From positions 1 through 64,000 of the forward strand of contig QAXH01005956.1 of the NCBI GenBank assembly GCA_004335635.1: a DNA stretch of 64,000 nucleotides. Direction: 5' to 3'. Position 1 is the first letter of the stretch. Each line of letters starts with the position of its first letter. The stretch is from Chloromonas sp. AAM2 (lineage: Eukaryota; Chlorophyta; Chlorophyceae; Chlamydomonadales; Chlamydomonadaceae). Below, one piece after another: positions 49,916-64,000 of the stretch. The notes beneath the pieces are model-generated. The model did no database searches, was not told the origin of the DNA, and saw only the letters and a program-made list of their open reading frames with translations. The translations under genes and the position numbers were made by a program.

Positions 49916-52900
49916 TACGTCTCGTTGGCGCATGTCAGCTCCTGTCCTGCGCGCGACCTCAGGACACTCTTTGCTTTCAGGAGCGATCTGAGAGCGAGGG
50001 AGGGAAGGGATCAGGCAGTGGGATGGTCATCAGAGCAAGGGGAGTGTGGCACGGACATGTCTGGGCTGGGCAAGATGGAAAGTGGCCGACATGATGGACA
50101 TAACAACAAGTGGGGTGCTGCGCATGTGTGTGCCAGGCATTGCACAAGAGTAGGAACTGCATTTACCCTTGCATGCAAGGCTGGCCAACATGGAAAAGCT
50201 CATGGACCATACTGACAGCTGCTGTGTGGGCATGGGCTGTGACGGCTACAGCTGTTGCCGCAACAACACTGTGGTGCAATCATACAGACACATGCAAACA
50301 GACGGCTCGAGCTGCTGTCACAGCCACGGGCAGCAGGGTTTGCAGGGGCATTGCACATCGAACATGTTTGGTGTGGTTGGCAACAGCCAAGCCAGAGAGG
50401 GTTGGTGCTTCAAGCAATTCATGCATGACTGGATGTAGCACCAAATCTAGGCCAGTCGATCAGTTCGCTGACTCAAGCTGATTGGACCAGCCCTGTCTGG
50501 AGCCTATTAGACCTGGCGTGTGACCCCACTGGGACTTCTGCCCTTGAATATCTTCACAAACCAGCATCATGCTTCATTCGTGCCCATGCTGCCTGCGGCA
50601 GAAGTACTAGTCAGCATCACACTCTAGCAGGGGCCGCTGGCACTGTGTGTGGCGCACGTCTGTTCATGGCTCGCCGACTGAAGCTGCTTGAAGAAGCAAA
50701 CCTACCTCCTGGTGTTTAATTATAAAGAGCACGCTGCATTTGATATCCTACGTCTGGCGTCAAAACGGGTTTGGCTGGTCATGCTGGCCTGAGACATGCC
50801 CTCTCAACAGACCGTGCTAGCTTTTGACATTTACAGTGACATGCCCTATTTGCGGCTCGGTGGCTGCAGATTGCAGATTGCAGCCCAACGCGGCTCACTT
50901 CCTGGTCACAATCACCACAATCCTGGTCAAGTTTTGCGTAGGCAGCAGCAGCAGTGCTGCACATGGCACCTTTCAGACATGTACCCGTGCATATTTTCTG
51001 GTATTGCAGTTGACTGCTGCAGTCACGTGTACCGGCCACACGGCAGAATGGATAAGGCATCCAACAAATACCTGCTGCAATTGTGTGCTTCACTGTCTGG
51101 TTGACACTGCAACGGCGCTGCCTGGCCCTCATTCTAGCGCATTGTAGGTGATTTGGATCGTGGCAGCTTGCCATGCAGTGACAGACGCAGGGAAGGGTTA
51201 TGCAACAGGTTCTGCTAGCAATAAATTCAGAGATGGGTTCTCGGGTGTGAGCTATCGTAGGCGGTATGTGGCTAGTGCCGTATGAAGCACTGCAGTTCAA
51301 ATTTGCTTGCTTTGCAGTGCGGATCTCAGTCGGGGTGTAGAGGGCTTGGCCGCCTCCCTAAGGAGGCGGGCGGCCATGCAGTGACTAGGGCACAGGGAAA
51401 GAGATACTGAGGCACACGCAAACTAGCCCTAGTTGTCTGGCACAGGTCAGGCACATACATTGCAAGCTTGATATCCGGGTCCTTTTCTGATCTGTCGTCT
51501 GGCGCTCTGCCAAAAAGACGAACATGTGTCTAGCCGCCCCGTGCATGGGATGAGCTGGCGCCAGACCTGTAGTCGCTGGCTGTTGATGATTCACTTTCAT
51601 TTGTGTCCTTGGCAGTTTGGTTTCCTCTGCTTACTGTTGTGGCCTCGAACATGAGACCATCATTGTTGTATGCACTGCAGTTGGCCGATTGAACGCTTAT
51701 GTCAAGTCCCTGATGTCCTCACCTGGATGGCGGCAAAGGACAGAATACATGTGTGCTGCCCTGCTGTTTCACATGATTCTGTCGACGGGCGTGTACCCAA
51801 AGGATGTGTGTGCTCTGGTGCCTGGTTGCTGATTCCAGGGATGACCACAGAGAGATCTCACTGACTTATATCTGGCTGTGGTTTTGCTGTAGTGGGCGGC
51901 TGTGGTTTTGCCCCGATGCATAGCAGAGTGACGAGACAGCTGTCACAGTGACATTTCCTTTACTCCTGTCAACCAGGCCTGTAACACCTGGCAGTTGTGA
52001 CGAGCAATTATACTGGCGCCTACTCAATGAGCTGCCACGGCAGCAGAGCAGGCAGTGCGTCAGCAGATGTGAGGCAAGTGATTAGTTTGTCTGACAGATG
52101 GCCAGCTCTTGTCTGCCCCCTTTTAGTTTCTCACACACATATGAGCGCCTAATGGCGTCTACACAAAAAAGATTACACAGAACAAAAACTATTGACCGGC
52201 TTGGTGTTCTGCAGCAGACTGCGGGCATCACATGCGTGCCTGGGGCGCAGCATCAGGCAAATGGATTGAGGCTGTGAGCAAACCGCACTCGTTTGCAAAC
52301 CAAAAGCGGCGAACACAGCAGCAATTTGACCGGGTCTTAACGGCAGCACGTGTAAGCTGGAGTGACGTTGGTGCTGCATATGTACAAGGCCGATGTCTGT
52401 TCTTAGCACGGCTGGTTATCAAGGCAGTAGACTGCACCACCACCAACACAGTAGAGTACATCATGCGGTAACAGTTATGGCCGGTACATGTTGGCGGTCA
52501 AGCAAGCCTGTCCAATCAGGGTCAGGCAACACTACACACTGTCTAGTATCAGACGCAAGAACTGTCCCAGAACTGTCAAACATCTCTTTTTTAAGCTTCC
52601 TGCGAATTCAGTTTTTACAAGCTTCCTGTGAATTATTACTTTATAGGCTACCTGTGAAGATGAGTGCCTGACATGCCCTGAGTCCATTCCCAGCCTCTGC
52701 ATTGACTCTATAGCCTCTGCACGAATACTGCATGTCATCTTGTGCTGCTGATCACCTAAGCAATGCATCGTGCGTTGCTCAGCCAGGGAACGTGACGTTT
52801 ACACTGCCATTTGATGACCCGAGACCGGCTGGATGCACAGAATACATTCTTTCACCTGCCGTCACGGAAAGAGCACAACAACTGAAACTTGCATCTCGTC

Positions 52901-53886
52901 CGGTCTGTAACGAGGTATGCGGTCAGGATAGCACCTCGAGGGGTTGGCTACCACCATTACTATCCTGGTGTGTCGCAATCCCCTTCACATGTAGGTTGGA
53001 CGGGTTGGAATCCCTCCCCTCTTGTGATGCCACTTCTCTGCACATGCTGACAGACAGACTTAATAGCCGGCCCGGCACGTTTACTACAGCAAGCAAAACC
53101 AACTTATCAGCCCCGACTCAGTCAGTAGTTCGGCCAACGTCGCAAGACTCAATATAGTGCAGGCTGGTGGCACCTCAATGAGCTTGTCACTGACACATTT
53201 TGTGCAGCAACAATTGAACTAACGCGGCCCACCACTGTCCTTGCCAAGGCATCAAAGACCTTCACTGATGGTGGAAACAGCTACGTATCAGGATCCTTGG
53301 GCCCAAACAAGTCAGCAAGGCAAACCCCATGGCCTTGTATGACTGTGAAATGCACCGCAAGCAACTCCTGTTGTTTGCTGTTGTTTGCTAAGACCACATC
53401 CACTTTGTCTTTGAAGGACCCATATGGCCGCCCGCCTCCTTTGGGGGTATATGGCGATGGAATCCTTCAGGTTCTAAGGGTGATGTGCTGTGCGCATGAC
53501 CAGAACAACCGCATAGCACACACAGCAGACATCTGAAATCCCACTCAAAAAACTGACATGGTCCGTCAAGCGGCATGCACTTCTTGACGCATACACCTTT
53601 GCATGCCAGCTTCAGTGCTGCTGTATGCCTGGCAGAAGGACGGGCTGGAAACTCTCCCTTCTTGTGAAACCTCGATATGCACTTCAGAGTATCACAATAG
53701 CGCCACCAGCTCGCCTTGCCGCACAAAATCACGCCAGCAATGGTAGCGGTCGTGTCCAGAGCAAAGACACACACACGTGGTGGCCCAGCTCAAGTGTGCA
53801 ACATTTACCCTGGAAGCTGGCATTTGCTTGTAAGGCCGCTCGCAGCAAACAGGCAGGCTGCTCCAGCCTGGTGCTTGTCTGCCTTG
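49916..53886. other. Four-kilobase convergent spacer with dispersed repeats
   Basis: Between the 3' ends of HtrA and PP2A. It holds repeat family A (52905-53028, short relative 53637-53668), and a block at 52563-52595 matching the 41.4-kb inverted repeat. Several ORFs of 60-140 codons (for example 52732-53157) run over the repeats and show no protein family; I do not call them genes. No RNA gene seen. Confidence 0.55.
52905..53028 (+). repeat. Dispersed repeat family A, copy 4 (long)
   Basis: Starts gtaacgaggtatgcggtcag, includes gtgtgtcgcaatccccttca and ends ccctcccctcttgtgatg; same block order as 17111-17223. Confidence 0.88.
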
Positions 53887-56241
<2,355 letters not shown>

Positions 56242-56553
56242 GGTCGCTGCCCGGAGGCACAGAACGCAGTTAGAGCCTCAAGCTTTTCATCGCGATTCAA
56301 GGGCAACCATCGTGAGAAGGGAGCGTGTGAAAGGCTCATTTCACTCAGTAAGGAAGTTGAAGTCGTTTGTCAAAAAGCGAGCAGAGGACCTTTTGTGAGC
56401 CGCCGTGATGCACGGTTCAAGGTTTACAGCGACCTCAGTCGACATTCAGTCGCCTTTGCGTGCCAGCCATTGGCTAGTGATGACTCCTCGCCGCCGAAGA
56501 TAACAAGCCTAGTTTGTGCAAAGAGTGGCAAGCGTGTGTACAAACTTGGAACC
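56242..56553. promoter_or_regulatory. Probable bidirectional promoter, PP2A and DEAD-box helicase
   Basis: About 310 bases lie between the PP2A start codon (minus) and the first candidate helicase ATG (plus, 56554). A plus-strand frame is open from 56215 through 56559, so the helicase coding sequence could even overlap the PP2A start; I think it more likely that this is untranslated leader. No core promoter motif is obvious. Confidence 0.5.
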
Positions 56554-56634
56554 ATGCAGGTGACGATTTTTCTCCCATTAAGCTGGTAATGCTCTTGCAC
56601 GCATCTCCAGCTCAGTCACGTTTCTCTCCACTCC

Positions 56635-59600
56635 ATGCAGGCCCCATGCAGCCTCACTCAGCATGGTGCTGCCTGCCCGCCCCAGCCTGCGTGCATCTCC
56701 AACCGCAGCAGCCGCCGTGCATTCCGTCAGCCCCACCAGTCAGGGCTGGCTCACATGCTGCCTGCGATAGACGACAATTGGCATGTCAGGGGACACCTTG
56801 TAACAGCTTGTGCTGGAGGCGCAGCTGTCATAGCAGGCCCACAGGACACAGAGCCCATTATCAACCCCAGCCCAGCCATCACGCCATCCATAACCACATC
56901 CACCGGATGGGATGCCTTTGGTGGGGACGAGGACGAACCCAATCTTGACCCATCCACCCCAGCTCCCACCAACACACCCGTAAATATTCCTTCACCCTTG
57001 CCAGCCGTGCCACTTGCCCGGCCAGTGCTGCCCCCAATGCCCCTCCCTGCCAGCCCACCCCAGCGCCCCGTGCCCTCCCCAATCCAACCCGCCACCGCCC
57101 CCTTCACCCTCCCAACTTACCGCCCCTTGCAACCCCAGCCCGGCGTCCAGCCTCATCCCTACCTGCTTTCTCCCGTCCACCTCACCAGGCCAACCAGCGA
57201 ACCAACTGCACACACACAGAATCCCACATCCTTACCGGCGCAGCTGCAAAGACCGTCTCCCATGCCTTCTCACAGCCCTACCCTAGCCCCTGGCCCGCAG
57301 GTAACTAGAGCGCAAGGGCATGGATCATCCTTTGCACAGCTACCACATTCATCGGGTTGAGGCTGTGTGCTGTGCAGCATAATTGCATGGGGTGCAAGAC
57401 GAATTGCTGACACAGGCAGTGTCCAGAGTGCCAGTATGGTGGCATCACTAAGAGCCGACGCGCTTGGGCAATCACGCCTGAGTCAGCAGTAGCTACACAA
57501 CATCACCAGCCCAAGAGTTCTGTGCTGTCACTAGTTGCTTTTGGCCAGGGCTGGGCATGCCACAAATTATACAATCACCGAGCAATTGCCTGTTTAAATG
57601 CATATCCAATCACACGCACACACACCACCTGTTGCAGTTCGTAAATGAACAGAATTGAATGAACAGAATTGAACTCTGAACGTCTTCATGCATCCACGCA
57701 TAACAGGGATTGCTGAGCTTGGTGACTCGTTCTTGATCTTAGTCGCTCCTTCCCGCATGTTTTACAGTTAATAGACATACCCTGAACGTCTTTCACGCAC
57801 ACGTAACGTAATTGTGTTTCACCTCTTGGGACATTTCGCCTGCTTTCAATCCTGTCCTTGCCACATGTGTTAGGTTGCCAGCCACAGCGGCGACCTGATC
57901 CGCCCTCAGGCGCGCATCCCACGCGTCCAGTTTCCCAACCAGGACGCTGCCGCCCGCGCCTATGACTCCCTGCCCGTTCAAAGCTCCCTGGTGGCCGGGC
58001 CGGGCGACAGGCCGCCCCCAGGCCCGCTCAACAGCTTCAATCAGCTTAGGGAGCGGCCCTACAAATTCAACAAGAGGCTGCAGCAGCGCATGCTGCAGAA
58101 CCACTACCGCACGCCCACGCCTGTGCAGAGACACGTGATTGCAGCCATGGCAAGAGGTGAGACAGACCATGTGTCGCATTGCAAGAACTCACATGTATAT
58201 CTGCATGTGGGACAGAAATCCGCATCTATGGCAGTGTGCACGGGCCCACCAGCCTAAACGACAGCAATGCGCCACTGCCTTGCTTGATAATCTGGACTGA
58301 GCCGGCGACAGGGCAAAGAACCCACGCACAGCCACGTCCCTAGACGGCCAGTGTGCCCTTACGAATCAGATTCAGGGTACGAACAAGCATCGAGCTTGGT
58401 ATAGAGCAACCGCTTCAGCAGCTTCAGTGCTCTGCCATGGTTTGCGTCTGCAGATGCCTGGTGCCCTTGACCTTGTGGTTACGGACTGCCTGGCTTCTGA
58501 CACGCAATCAAGCGGCATGACTCACTTGTCAGAACCTTCCATCAACGTGACCATGCGATCCTGTCCTTGTTGCAACGCGCCATGCAACAGTGGCGGGGAC
58601 TTGTGCTGCAAACCCTGCCTACTACTGCCTGCCTCTACCACAATGTACGGTCAAGGAAATGTCAACTCCATACATCAGTGTGTGTGTTTGTCAGACTGAC
58701 TGGATCAGCGTGAAGCCTAGTTGTCATACTAGTTTCAAGCACTCATGCACCCATGCGTCACCCCTGCAGGTCGTGACGTGTGCGCCACGTCCCCGACCGG
58801 GACGGGCAAGACAGGCGCGTACCTGCTGCCGCTGCTGGCCTACCTCATGCGCCGCTCACGGGACGGCGGACCCCGCCACACCGCCTACCCCGTGGCGCTG
58901 GTGCTCGCACCCACCAGGGAGCTGGTGGCGCAGGTGGGACTGGTGGCGATTGCCAAACCGTCCTGTGTGACGCGCCGGGCAGGGTGACGTTCACCTACTG
59001 GTTCCTGGTGGCGATATGAAAAGATTCCTGTCCAATCCTGCCCTTGTATGGGGGATTTGTAGCGGGCACATTTGGTTTCATTTGCAGCCGTGCAGACCCA
59101 TTCAAAGACAAGACATGCATGCACTGACACGAGTGTGGTTTGTGGTTTGCCTGAGTCAGCGCAGTAACCCTTCAGTTCTGTAACCAAACGCACTCTCCTG
59201 CTTGTATTTCCATTATCAGCCATCAAGCAGCGGTCACACTGCTTGCTGTGCTCCTCTGCCTCCATTCCTTTGCTTGTCATCACGTGCTGAGTCAAGTGAT
59301 GTGCCATGTGCCGTGCCGTTGCTAGTCATCACGTGCCATGTCACGTGCCCCCAGGTTACCGAGGAGGTGTCCAGGTTCATCAAGGGCATGCACCTCAAGA
59401 CAGTCATGCTGCATGGAGGAGACAGCATGGTGGAGCAGGTAGGGTCCAAGCGCCTGGGCTGGCTGGTCAAATACGAATAGTTTACCACCTGTTCAGTAGA
59501 AGTGGACACAAGGAGAGGAAGAGGCAGGGGCAGGAATTGTTGTCTGGCTGGTCGTGCTGCTCAAGTGCAAGCTACACTCTCGATATTTCCCAGTAAAGTG

Positions 59601-60806
59601 CTGGCCAAATCCCTACTGAACTGCGTGCCACCAAGTGTTCTCTAGCTGCTGGCCACATGCACCACGTCCAAGCACGCCTGATATTCTGTGTCTGGAGTCA
59701 TTGCGAGCCTGCGAGCCTCGAGTCATTGCGAGCCCCAAGTCATTGCGAGCCTTGAACTGCCCCCTGTGTGGCTCACAGGTGCTCACTCTTCGTGGAGGGT
59801 GTGACCTGATCGTCGCCACCCCCGGGCGTCTGTTGGATCACGTGCACCGCAAACGCACCGTGCACCTGGGTCAGGTAGGCAGTAGGCGGTCTGTGTCACA
59901 TGCCTAACACTTGAATACACGTACCTAACACTTCTAGATGTACCTATACGCATGCTCCACACTTCCATACACACGCCTCACAATTCGTGAGGCGTGAAGG
60001 CGTGGCACTTGTTGAGTGACCATAAGAAGGGTGCAACTCTGTGCCCTGTGACTGCATCGTTTATAAATGATTGCCTATAGATGTTATGACAAACAAAGTT
60101 CTTGCAATCTGAAACAAACATTTCCGATACGAACAGTTTAAACGTTTTTCCGGCTTTGCGCGTGTGTTCAGGTTTCGTGTGTGGTGGTGGACGAGGCAGA
60201 CAAGATGCTGGGGCTGGGCTTTGAGCCAGAACTGAGGAGGTACGTGCAGCCAAGGCAGTCTAGCCATACTCAATACACACCCAATCGTCAGATAGGCGTC
60301 TTCACACTGGGGATTTCAATAGTCACAGCTGGATGTGCGCAGCAGCAATCGCTTGGATGCCATGGCAGCCCTGTAGCTGGGTGATGTTTGTAGTCTGTTG
60401 CCAGCCATACGCCTCGCTCTCATCCAGCGCTTGCTTGTATCTGATGATCGTCATCTTTGCACGCCAGCAGTCAGTGCTTCAACAAAACACTGTGGCCGTA
60501 GGTCCTTGTTGTGGCCTGGTTGCGATTCTTCGCTCGTCTGAGGTGCAACCCCTGATGCTGGCGACGTGCAATCATGCAAAGCTTGCTCCTCCGCAGGTTG
60601 TTGACGCACACTGAGTTGGCCGACAGCCGCCAGACGGTGATGCTGTCCACCTCCCTGCCTCCTGAACTGTCGGCAGTGGCAGCTGCCTTCCTCAAGCCCA
60701 ACGCCGTGCTGGTCCGGGTGGGCCACAGCACAGGGGCAGCACACCTGGTCACGCATGTGAGTGCCCGGATGTGTGAGCAGGAGGAAGAGTGGGGGTTTTG
60801 ACTGTG

Positions 60807-60837
<31 letters not shown>

Positions 60838-61104
60838 TGGGGGGGATGGGGAGTGTGGGGTGAGTGTGGTGAGTGTGTGGGTGGATGCAGGGCAGGATAT
60901 GGAACAGCAGCCAATCTGTTAGGCAGCAATGCAGCCAGCATGTGTGCGAGTGTCAGGCACGCGCTGTTTTGTGAAGATATGAGCTAGGTGCACGGAGTAT
61001 GAAAGTTCTGCCATAATCATGTACATGATCACCGGAGACGGGAGTCGGAGACGGGAGACGGGAGACGGGAGACGGGAGACGGGAGACCGGAGACCGGAGA
61101 CCGC

Positions 61105-61143
<39 letters not shown>

Positions 61144-64000
61144 TGGAGACGGGAGACCGGAGACGGAGACGGACCAAAATCGGCCGTCTCCGGTGATCAT
61201 GATCATGTACATGCCATGGTGGAAATTACGCACAGTTCTGGCATGCTGCTGATTGCTTCTTGAATGGGTGTCAACCGTTCCTCCATCATTTGGTTCGGTT
61301 CTCACTACCTTGCATGCCCATCTCGCTCTGCCCTGGTTCCTGTCCTGCTCTGTTCTGCAGCGTGTGATGTCGGTAGCGCCCGAAGACAAGCCTGCCGCCC
61401 TAGCCAACCTCCTAGCACAGCCCGGGGGTGCAAGCGGTGACGGGGCTGGCATGGGTGCGACAGGGGCAGGCGGGCTGAGCATTGTCTTCGTTAACAGCAT
61501 GGAAACGGCTCAGCAGGTGAGTGCAGTCTGCAGCAGGCAAAGGGGCAGGTATAGACAAGGCCGTAGGTCAGGCGCTGTGCAAGGTTAACGCTGGGTATCC
61601 GCACATCGGAGTTTTCAGCTTTGGCAGGCTGTACACCCTCCTGGATGGCTTTGGGTATTTATTGCTGAGCGTCGGGAGCTGACTGTGAGGAAGTCAGACC
61701 CAGGGGTCATTGCTCTCCCTGGTGCAGTTTCTAGCAGCCAGGAATGACGCATAGGTCTCAACCTGTTCATTGCACTTCCTTGGCATAGCAACAACATTCT
61801 GAGTTCACGTTGCCTTCAGCCGTGCTTGATCGCGCCCTCATGTGGCGGACGCCCTTGTGATCAAATCACTCCTGCTGCGGACTCCCCCTCCTCTCAGGTG
61901 CACTCGTACCTCGCCGGTCCCCTGGGATTGAGCGCCAGCCTGCTCCACAGCGGCCTGCCCCAGGTAGACTGGTGCAGGCTGAACAGATGACGACAGGCCT
62001 GTAGCCAAATGGGATTCACCCAAGGTCGCACTCCGCATCTTTCGTTGCACTTAAATCAGCTTGGTTGTCTTACAAGAACTCTTGCAACCGCACAAGAAGA
62101 GTCTTTTTTTCTGGCTTTGACATGTCTTTTCCCCCCTGTCTTTTCATCAGGCCACTCGTGACGAGGCAATGCAGTGCTTCCGCTATGGTGTGACGCCCGT
62201 GCTGGTGGCGACGGGGCTGGCGGCTCGGGGCATGGATGTGCCAGACACAGCGCAGGTCATCAACTGGGACATGCCCTGGACCACCAACGAGTATGTGCAC
62301 CGGTGAGAGGCGAACGGAGGGGAGGTGGCTAGGCTGATTGGTCTTCAGCAGTCAGAGCAGTTGGCAGTGGCTAGGCTGCTTGCCGGCAGCAACTGGGAAA
62401 GGGGCAGCGACGAGGCTGATATTGATGAGGAAGGGTGCTGATTCAAACTGATGATGACGATGATGAGGAGACGGCTGGTTGCAGATTTTAAAGCAGTGTC
62501 AAAAGGTTAGCGCTGCAGCCGAACCAATTCAAGACATTCTTCAAGTGCCTGCCCATGCAACTACTTCAAATCCTTAACGTGAGTCGAGACAATCCGCCAC
62601 CGGCCATGCAGTGTAGGCCCAACTAGGTCGAGGCATGCATGTGTGTGTTGTGTGCAGGTGCGGTCGCACGGGTCGGGGCGGGCGTGCGGGCGTTGCCACC
62701 TCCTTCTTCGCCCCCTCGGACGCGCCCCTGGCCAGGGGGGTGGTCAGGGTCATGCAGAGCGTCGGCCAGACACCACCGGGCTGGCTTACAGAACTAGCGC
62801 AGCAGGTGAGAGGGATTCATGGGGTTTGAAGTGCATGTATGACGATAGTGAAGTGGCTCGCCATGAACCAATGGGTTGCAAATTGGACCTGAGCTGCGGG
62901 GCGCATCAGACGGGTTTGGCTAGTTATGGACGTGCGTGACTGAACGGGAGAGAGGGCAACAGCAATGATGGGAAAAGGTTGGAAAATGAAAAAGACAGGG
63001 CGGTTGATCAGTTGAGCCCTGTTGAGGGAACTCACAAAGGGAGTGCTGGTGGGTTGCAAGCCATATGATGATGATTGGGTGGCTCTTCATGATGGAGGGT
63101 TTTTATTCAGCTGTGGCCCTGGGCTGCAGGGCGCCACAATTGGGATGGGGACAGGACTTCAGTAGGGTCCAGGAGTAGAGTCAAACTGATCGAATGAGCT
63201 CTGAAGGTGTTCCTGCCTGTGGTATTGGTTCCTGTTAGCTAGCATGGGTGCACTAACGGACGATTGGTTTGCCTAAGAACTCGATCAGCACAGCAGCGTA
63301 TTCATGGCCACAGCATCCATGACTCTCACCAACAGCATGTGCCTGGTGCGCCTGCAGCTGGGCGACGAACATGAGAGCACAGGCTCAGAGCATGGTGATG
63401 CCAGTGCGCCAGCGACGGCGAAGGAAGCAGCTGCTGCTCAGAAGGAGCAGACAGCAGGCAAGCCTTCACCAGATGGCGCTGCTGTCATCATCAAACGTCG
63501 TGCATCCGGTGGCAAGACCGGTGAAGGCCGGTACGTTGGACGTTCCGCTGCCCTGTTGCGGGCCCGTCATGTATCCGCTGCTGTGCCCTGGGCGGACCTG
63601 ATGCCGTCCCGAGTGCGGCCGGGCGGGGGGCGGGGCGCAGGGGCGGCGGGAACGGGGCCGGCAGGGGCGGAACTGCAACCAACGGACGGTGCCCCTGCTC
63701 TGCCAACTGATGCAGAGCTGCTTGCGCAGTGGGAAATGGCTGTTGTGGCAATGGGCCAGGGTGGGATGGGCCGGGCCGGGCCAAAAAACAAAAATGGGCA
63801 GCGGGGGCGTCCGCAGCGGGCTGCAGTCCCGCCGGGACAAGGGTCGGCCTGGTCCGCTCACACCGGGCCCATTGCAGCCACTGCCAGCCATGCAGCCGCT
63901 ACTCACAGCGCTGGCAACGCCGTGGCTGCTGTTGTTGCAGGGCGGGTGGGCACGGACAGCAGGCGTTTGTCCCTGCCTACTCAACACGTGACCGCGCACG
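56635..64000 (+). CDS. DEAD-box ATP-dependent RNA helicase (3' end beyond window)
   Basis: RNA-unwinding ATPase of helicase superfamily 2. Exons: 56641-57300, 57874-58156, 58770-58933, 59355-59438, 59779-59874, 60172-60239, 60597-60756, 61361-61516, 61898-61963, 62151-62302, 62658-62805, 63358 to the window edge; phases agree. Start: ATG 56554 spliced at 56559, or ATG 56635; both give MQAPCSLTQ. The N-terminal 220 residues are Pro-rich and disordered, with [11 protein letters not shown]. Core motifs: Q-motif region [17 protein letters not shown], Ia PTREL, GG, Ib [20 protein letters not shown] (usually SAT), [30 protein letters not shown], the last split by an intron. After the core comes an acidic then basic Gly/Ala/Arg-rich tail with no stop before the edge. 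Subfamily is not assigned; several motif variants make it somewhat divergent. Confidence 0.93.
59697..59755 (+). repeat. Short tandem repeat near a helicase 3' splice site
   Basis: Three copies of agtcattgcgagcc with variable spacers end about 24 bases before the acceptor of exon 59779-59874. Confidence 0.85.
60811..60837 (+). repeat. (TG)n microsatellite
   Basis: About 13 TG units, 54 bases after the donor of exon 60597-60756, followed by a G-rich ggggggatggggagtgtggg stretch. Confidence 0.95.
61018..61213. mobile_element. Inverted-repeat-bounded minisatellite, MITE-like
   Basis: Ends are inverted repeats: 61018-61041 (catgtacatgatcaccggag...) and 61184-61213, which differs by a 6-base gatcat duplication. 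The interior is a run of about twenty ggagac(g/c) heptamers or hexamers continuous with the repeat ends. It lies in the helicase intron 60757-61360. No coding capacity; mobility is an inference from structure alone. Confidence 0.6.

Noticed and set aside
52732..53157. 141-codon plus-strand ORF
   Set aside because: Its middle is dispersed repeat family A, whose other copies are not open in a shared frame; no domain seen.
61019..61252. ORFs of ETGDGR / SPVSGLRS repeats on both strands
   Set aside because: Products of the heptamer satellite in a helicase intron; no start context or homology.

Overview
This window is nuclear DNA of a eukaryote, most likely a flagellated green alga of the chlamydomonadalean type. 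The evidence is: every recognisable gene is split into many short exons with GT-AG introns; one gene is an intraflagellar-transport subunit (IFT80), so the organism builds cilia; S-adenosylhomocysteine hydrolase has the plant/green-algal form; a bacterial RavA/MoxR-type ATPase carries a transit-like leader; and introns are full of (TG)n, (CT)n and minisatellites. The species is not determined; moderate GC suggests a relative of Haematococcus rather than Chlamydomonas itself, but this is a guess. Two runs of N (15502-15685 and 46294-46366) show it is a draft assembly. I saw no rRNA, convincing tRNA, CRISPR array or complete transposon.

Layout, left to right. About 592-2490 (-): multi-exon gene of unknown function. 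3752-10564 (+): plastid-targeted-looking kinase-fold protein that appears to be a pseudokinase. 12236-15027 (+): F-box-like protein, 5' end not found. 15028-17974: repeat-rich spacer with an assembly gap. 17975-21547 (-): S-adenosylhomocysteine hydrolase, nine exons, 485 aa. 22958-31054 (-): IFT80, sixteen exons, 781 aa. 32188-35857 (+): RavA/MoxR-like AAA+ ATPase, nine exons, 578 aa. 37382-42356 (-): large gene of unknown function with an Ala/Pro-rich tail. 44464-49915 (+): HtrA/Deg serine protease with a PDZ domain. 49916-53886: repeat-bearing spacer. 53887-56241 (-): protein phosphatase 2A catalytic subunit, six exons, 315 aa. From 56554 or 56635 to the right edge (+): DEAD-box RNA helicase, 3' end outside the window.

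The genes do not form a pathway; they are ordinary neighbours in alternating orientations. Head-to-head pairs are IFT80/RavA-like (1.1 kb apart), the unknown gene/HtrA, and PP2A/helicase (about 0.3-0.4 kb apart, a likely shared promoter). The most unusual recurring signal is that tandem repeats repeatedly sit exactly on exon-intron boundaries. In IFT80 and in the unknown gene at 37-42 kb the repeat unit itself contains exon end plus 5' splice site, so the donor is multiplied three- and six-fold; in SAHH and HtrA arrays begin at or within a few tens of bases of the donor. Other points of note are a coding exon with an inverted copy of itself, an inverted-repeat-bounded minisatellite in a helicase intron, a dispersed repeat family with at least four copies, two likely GC-AG introns, and a PP2A tail in which the conserved Thr of TPDYFL is replaced.
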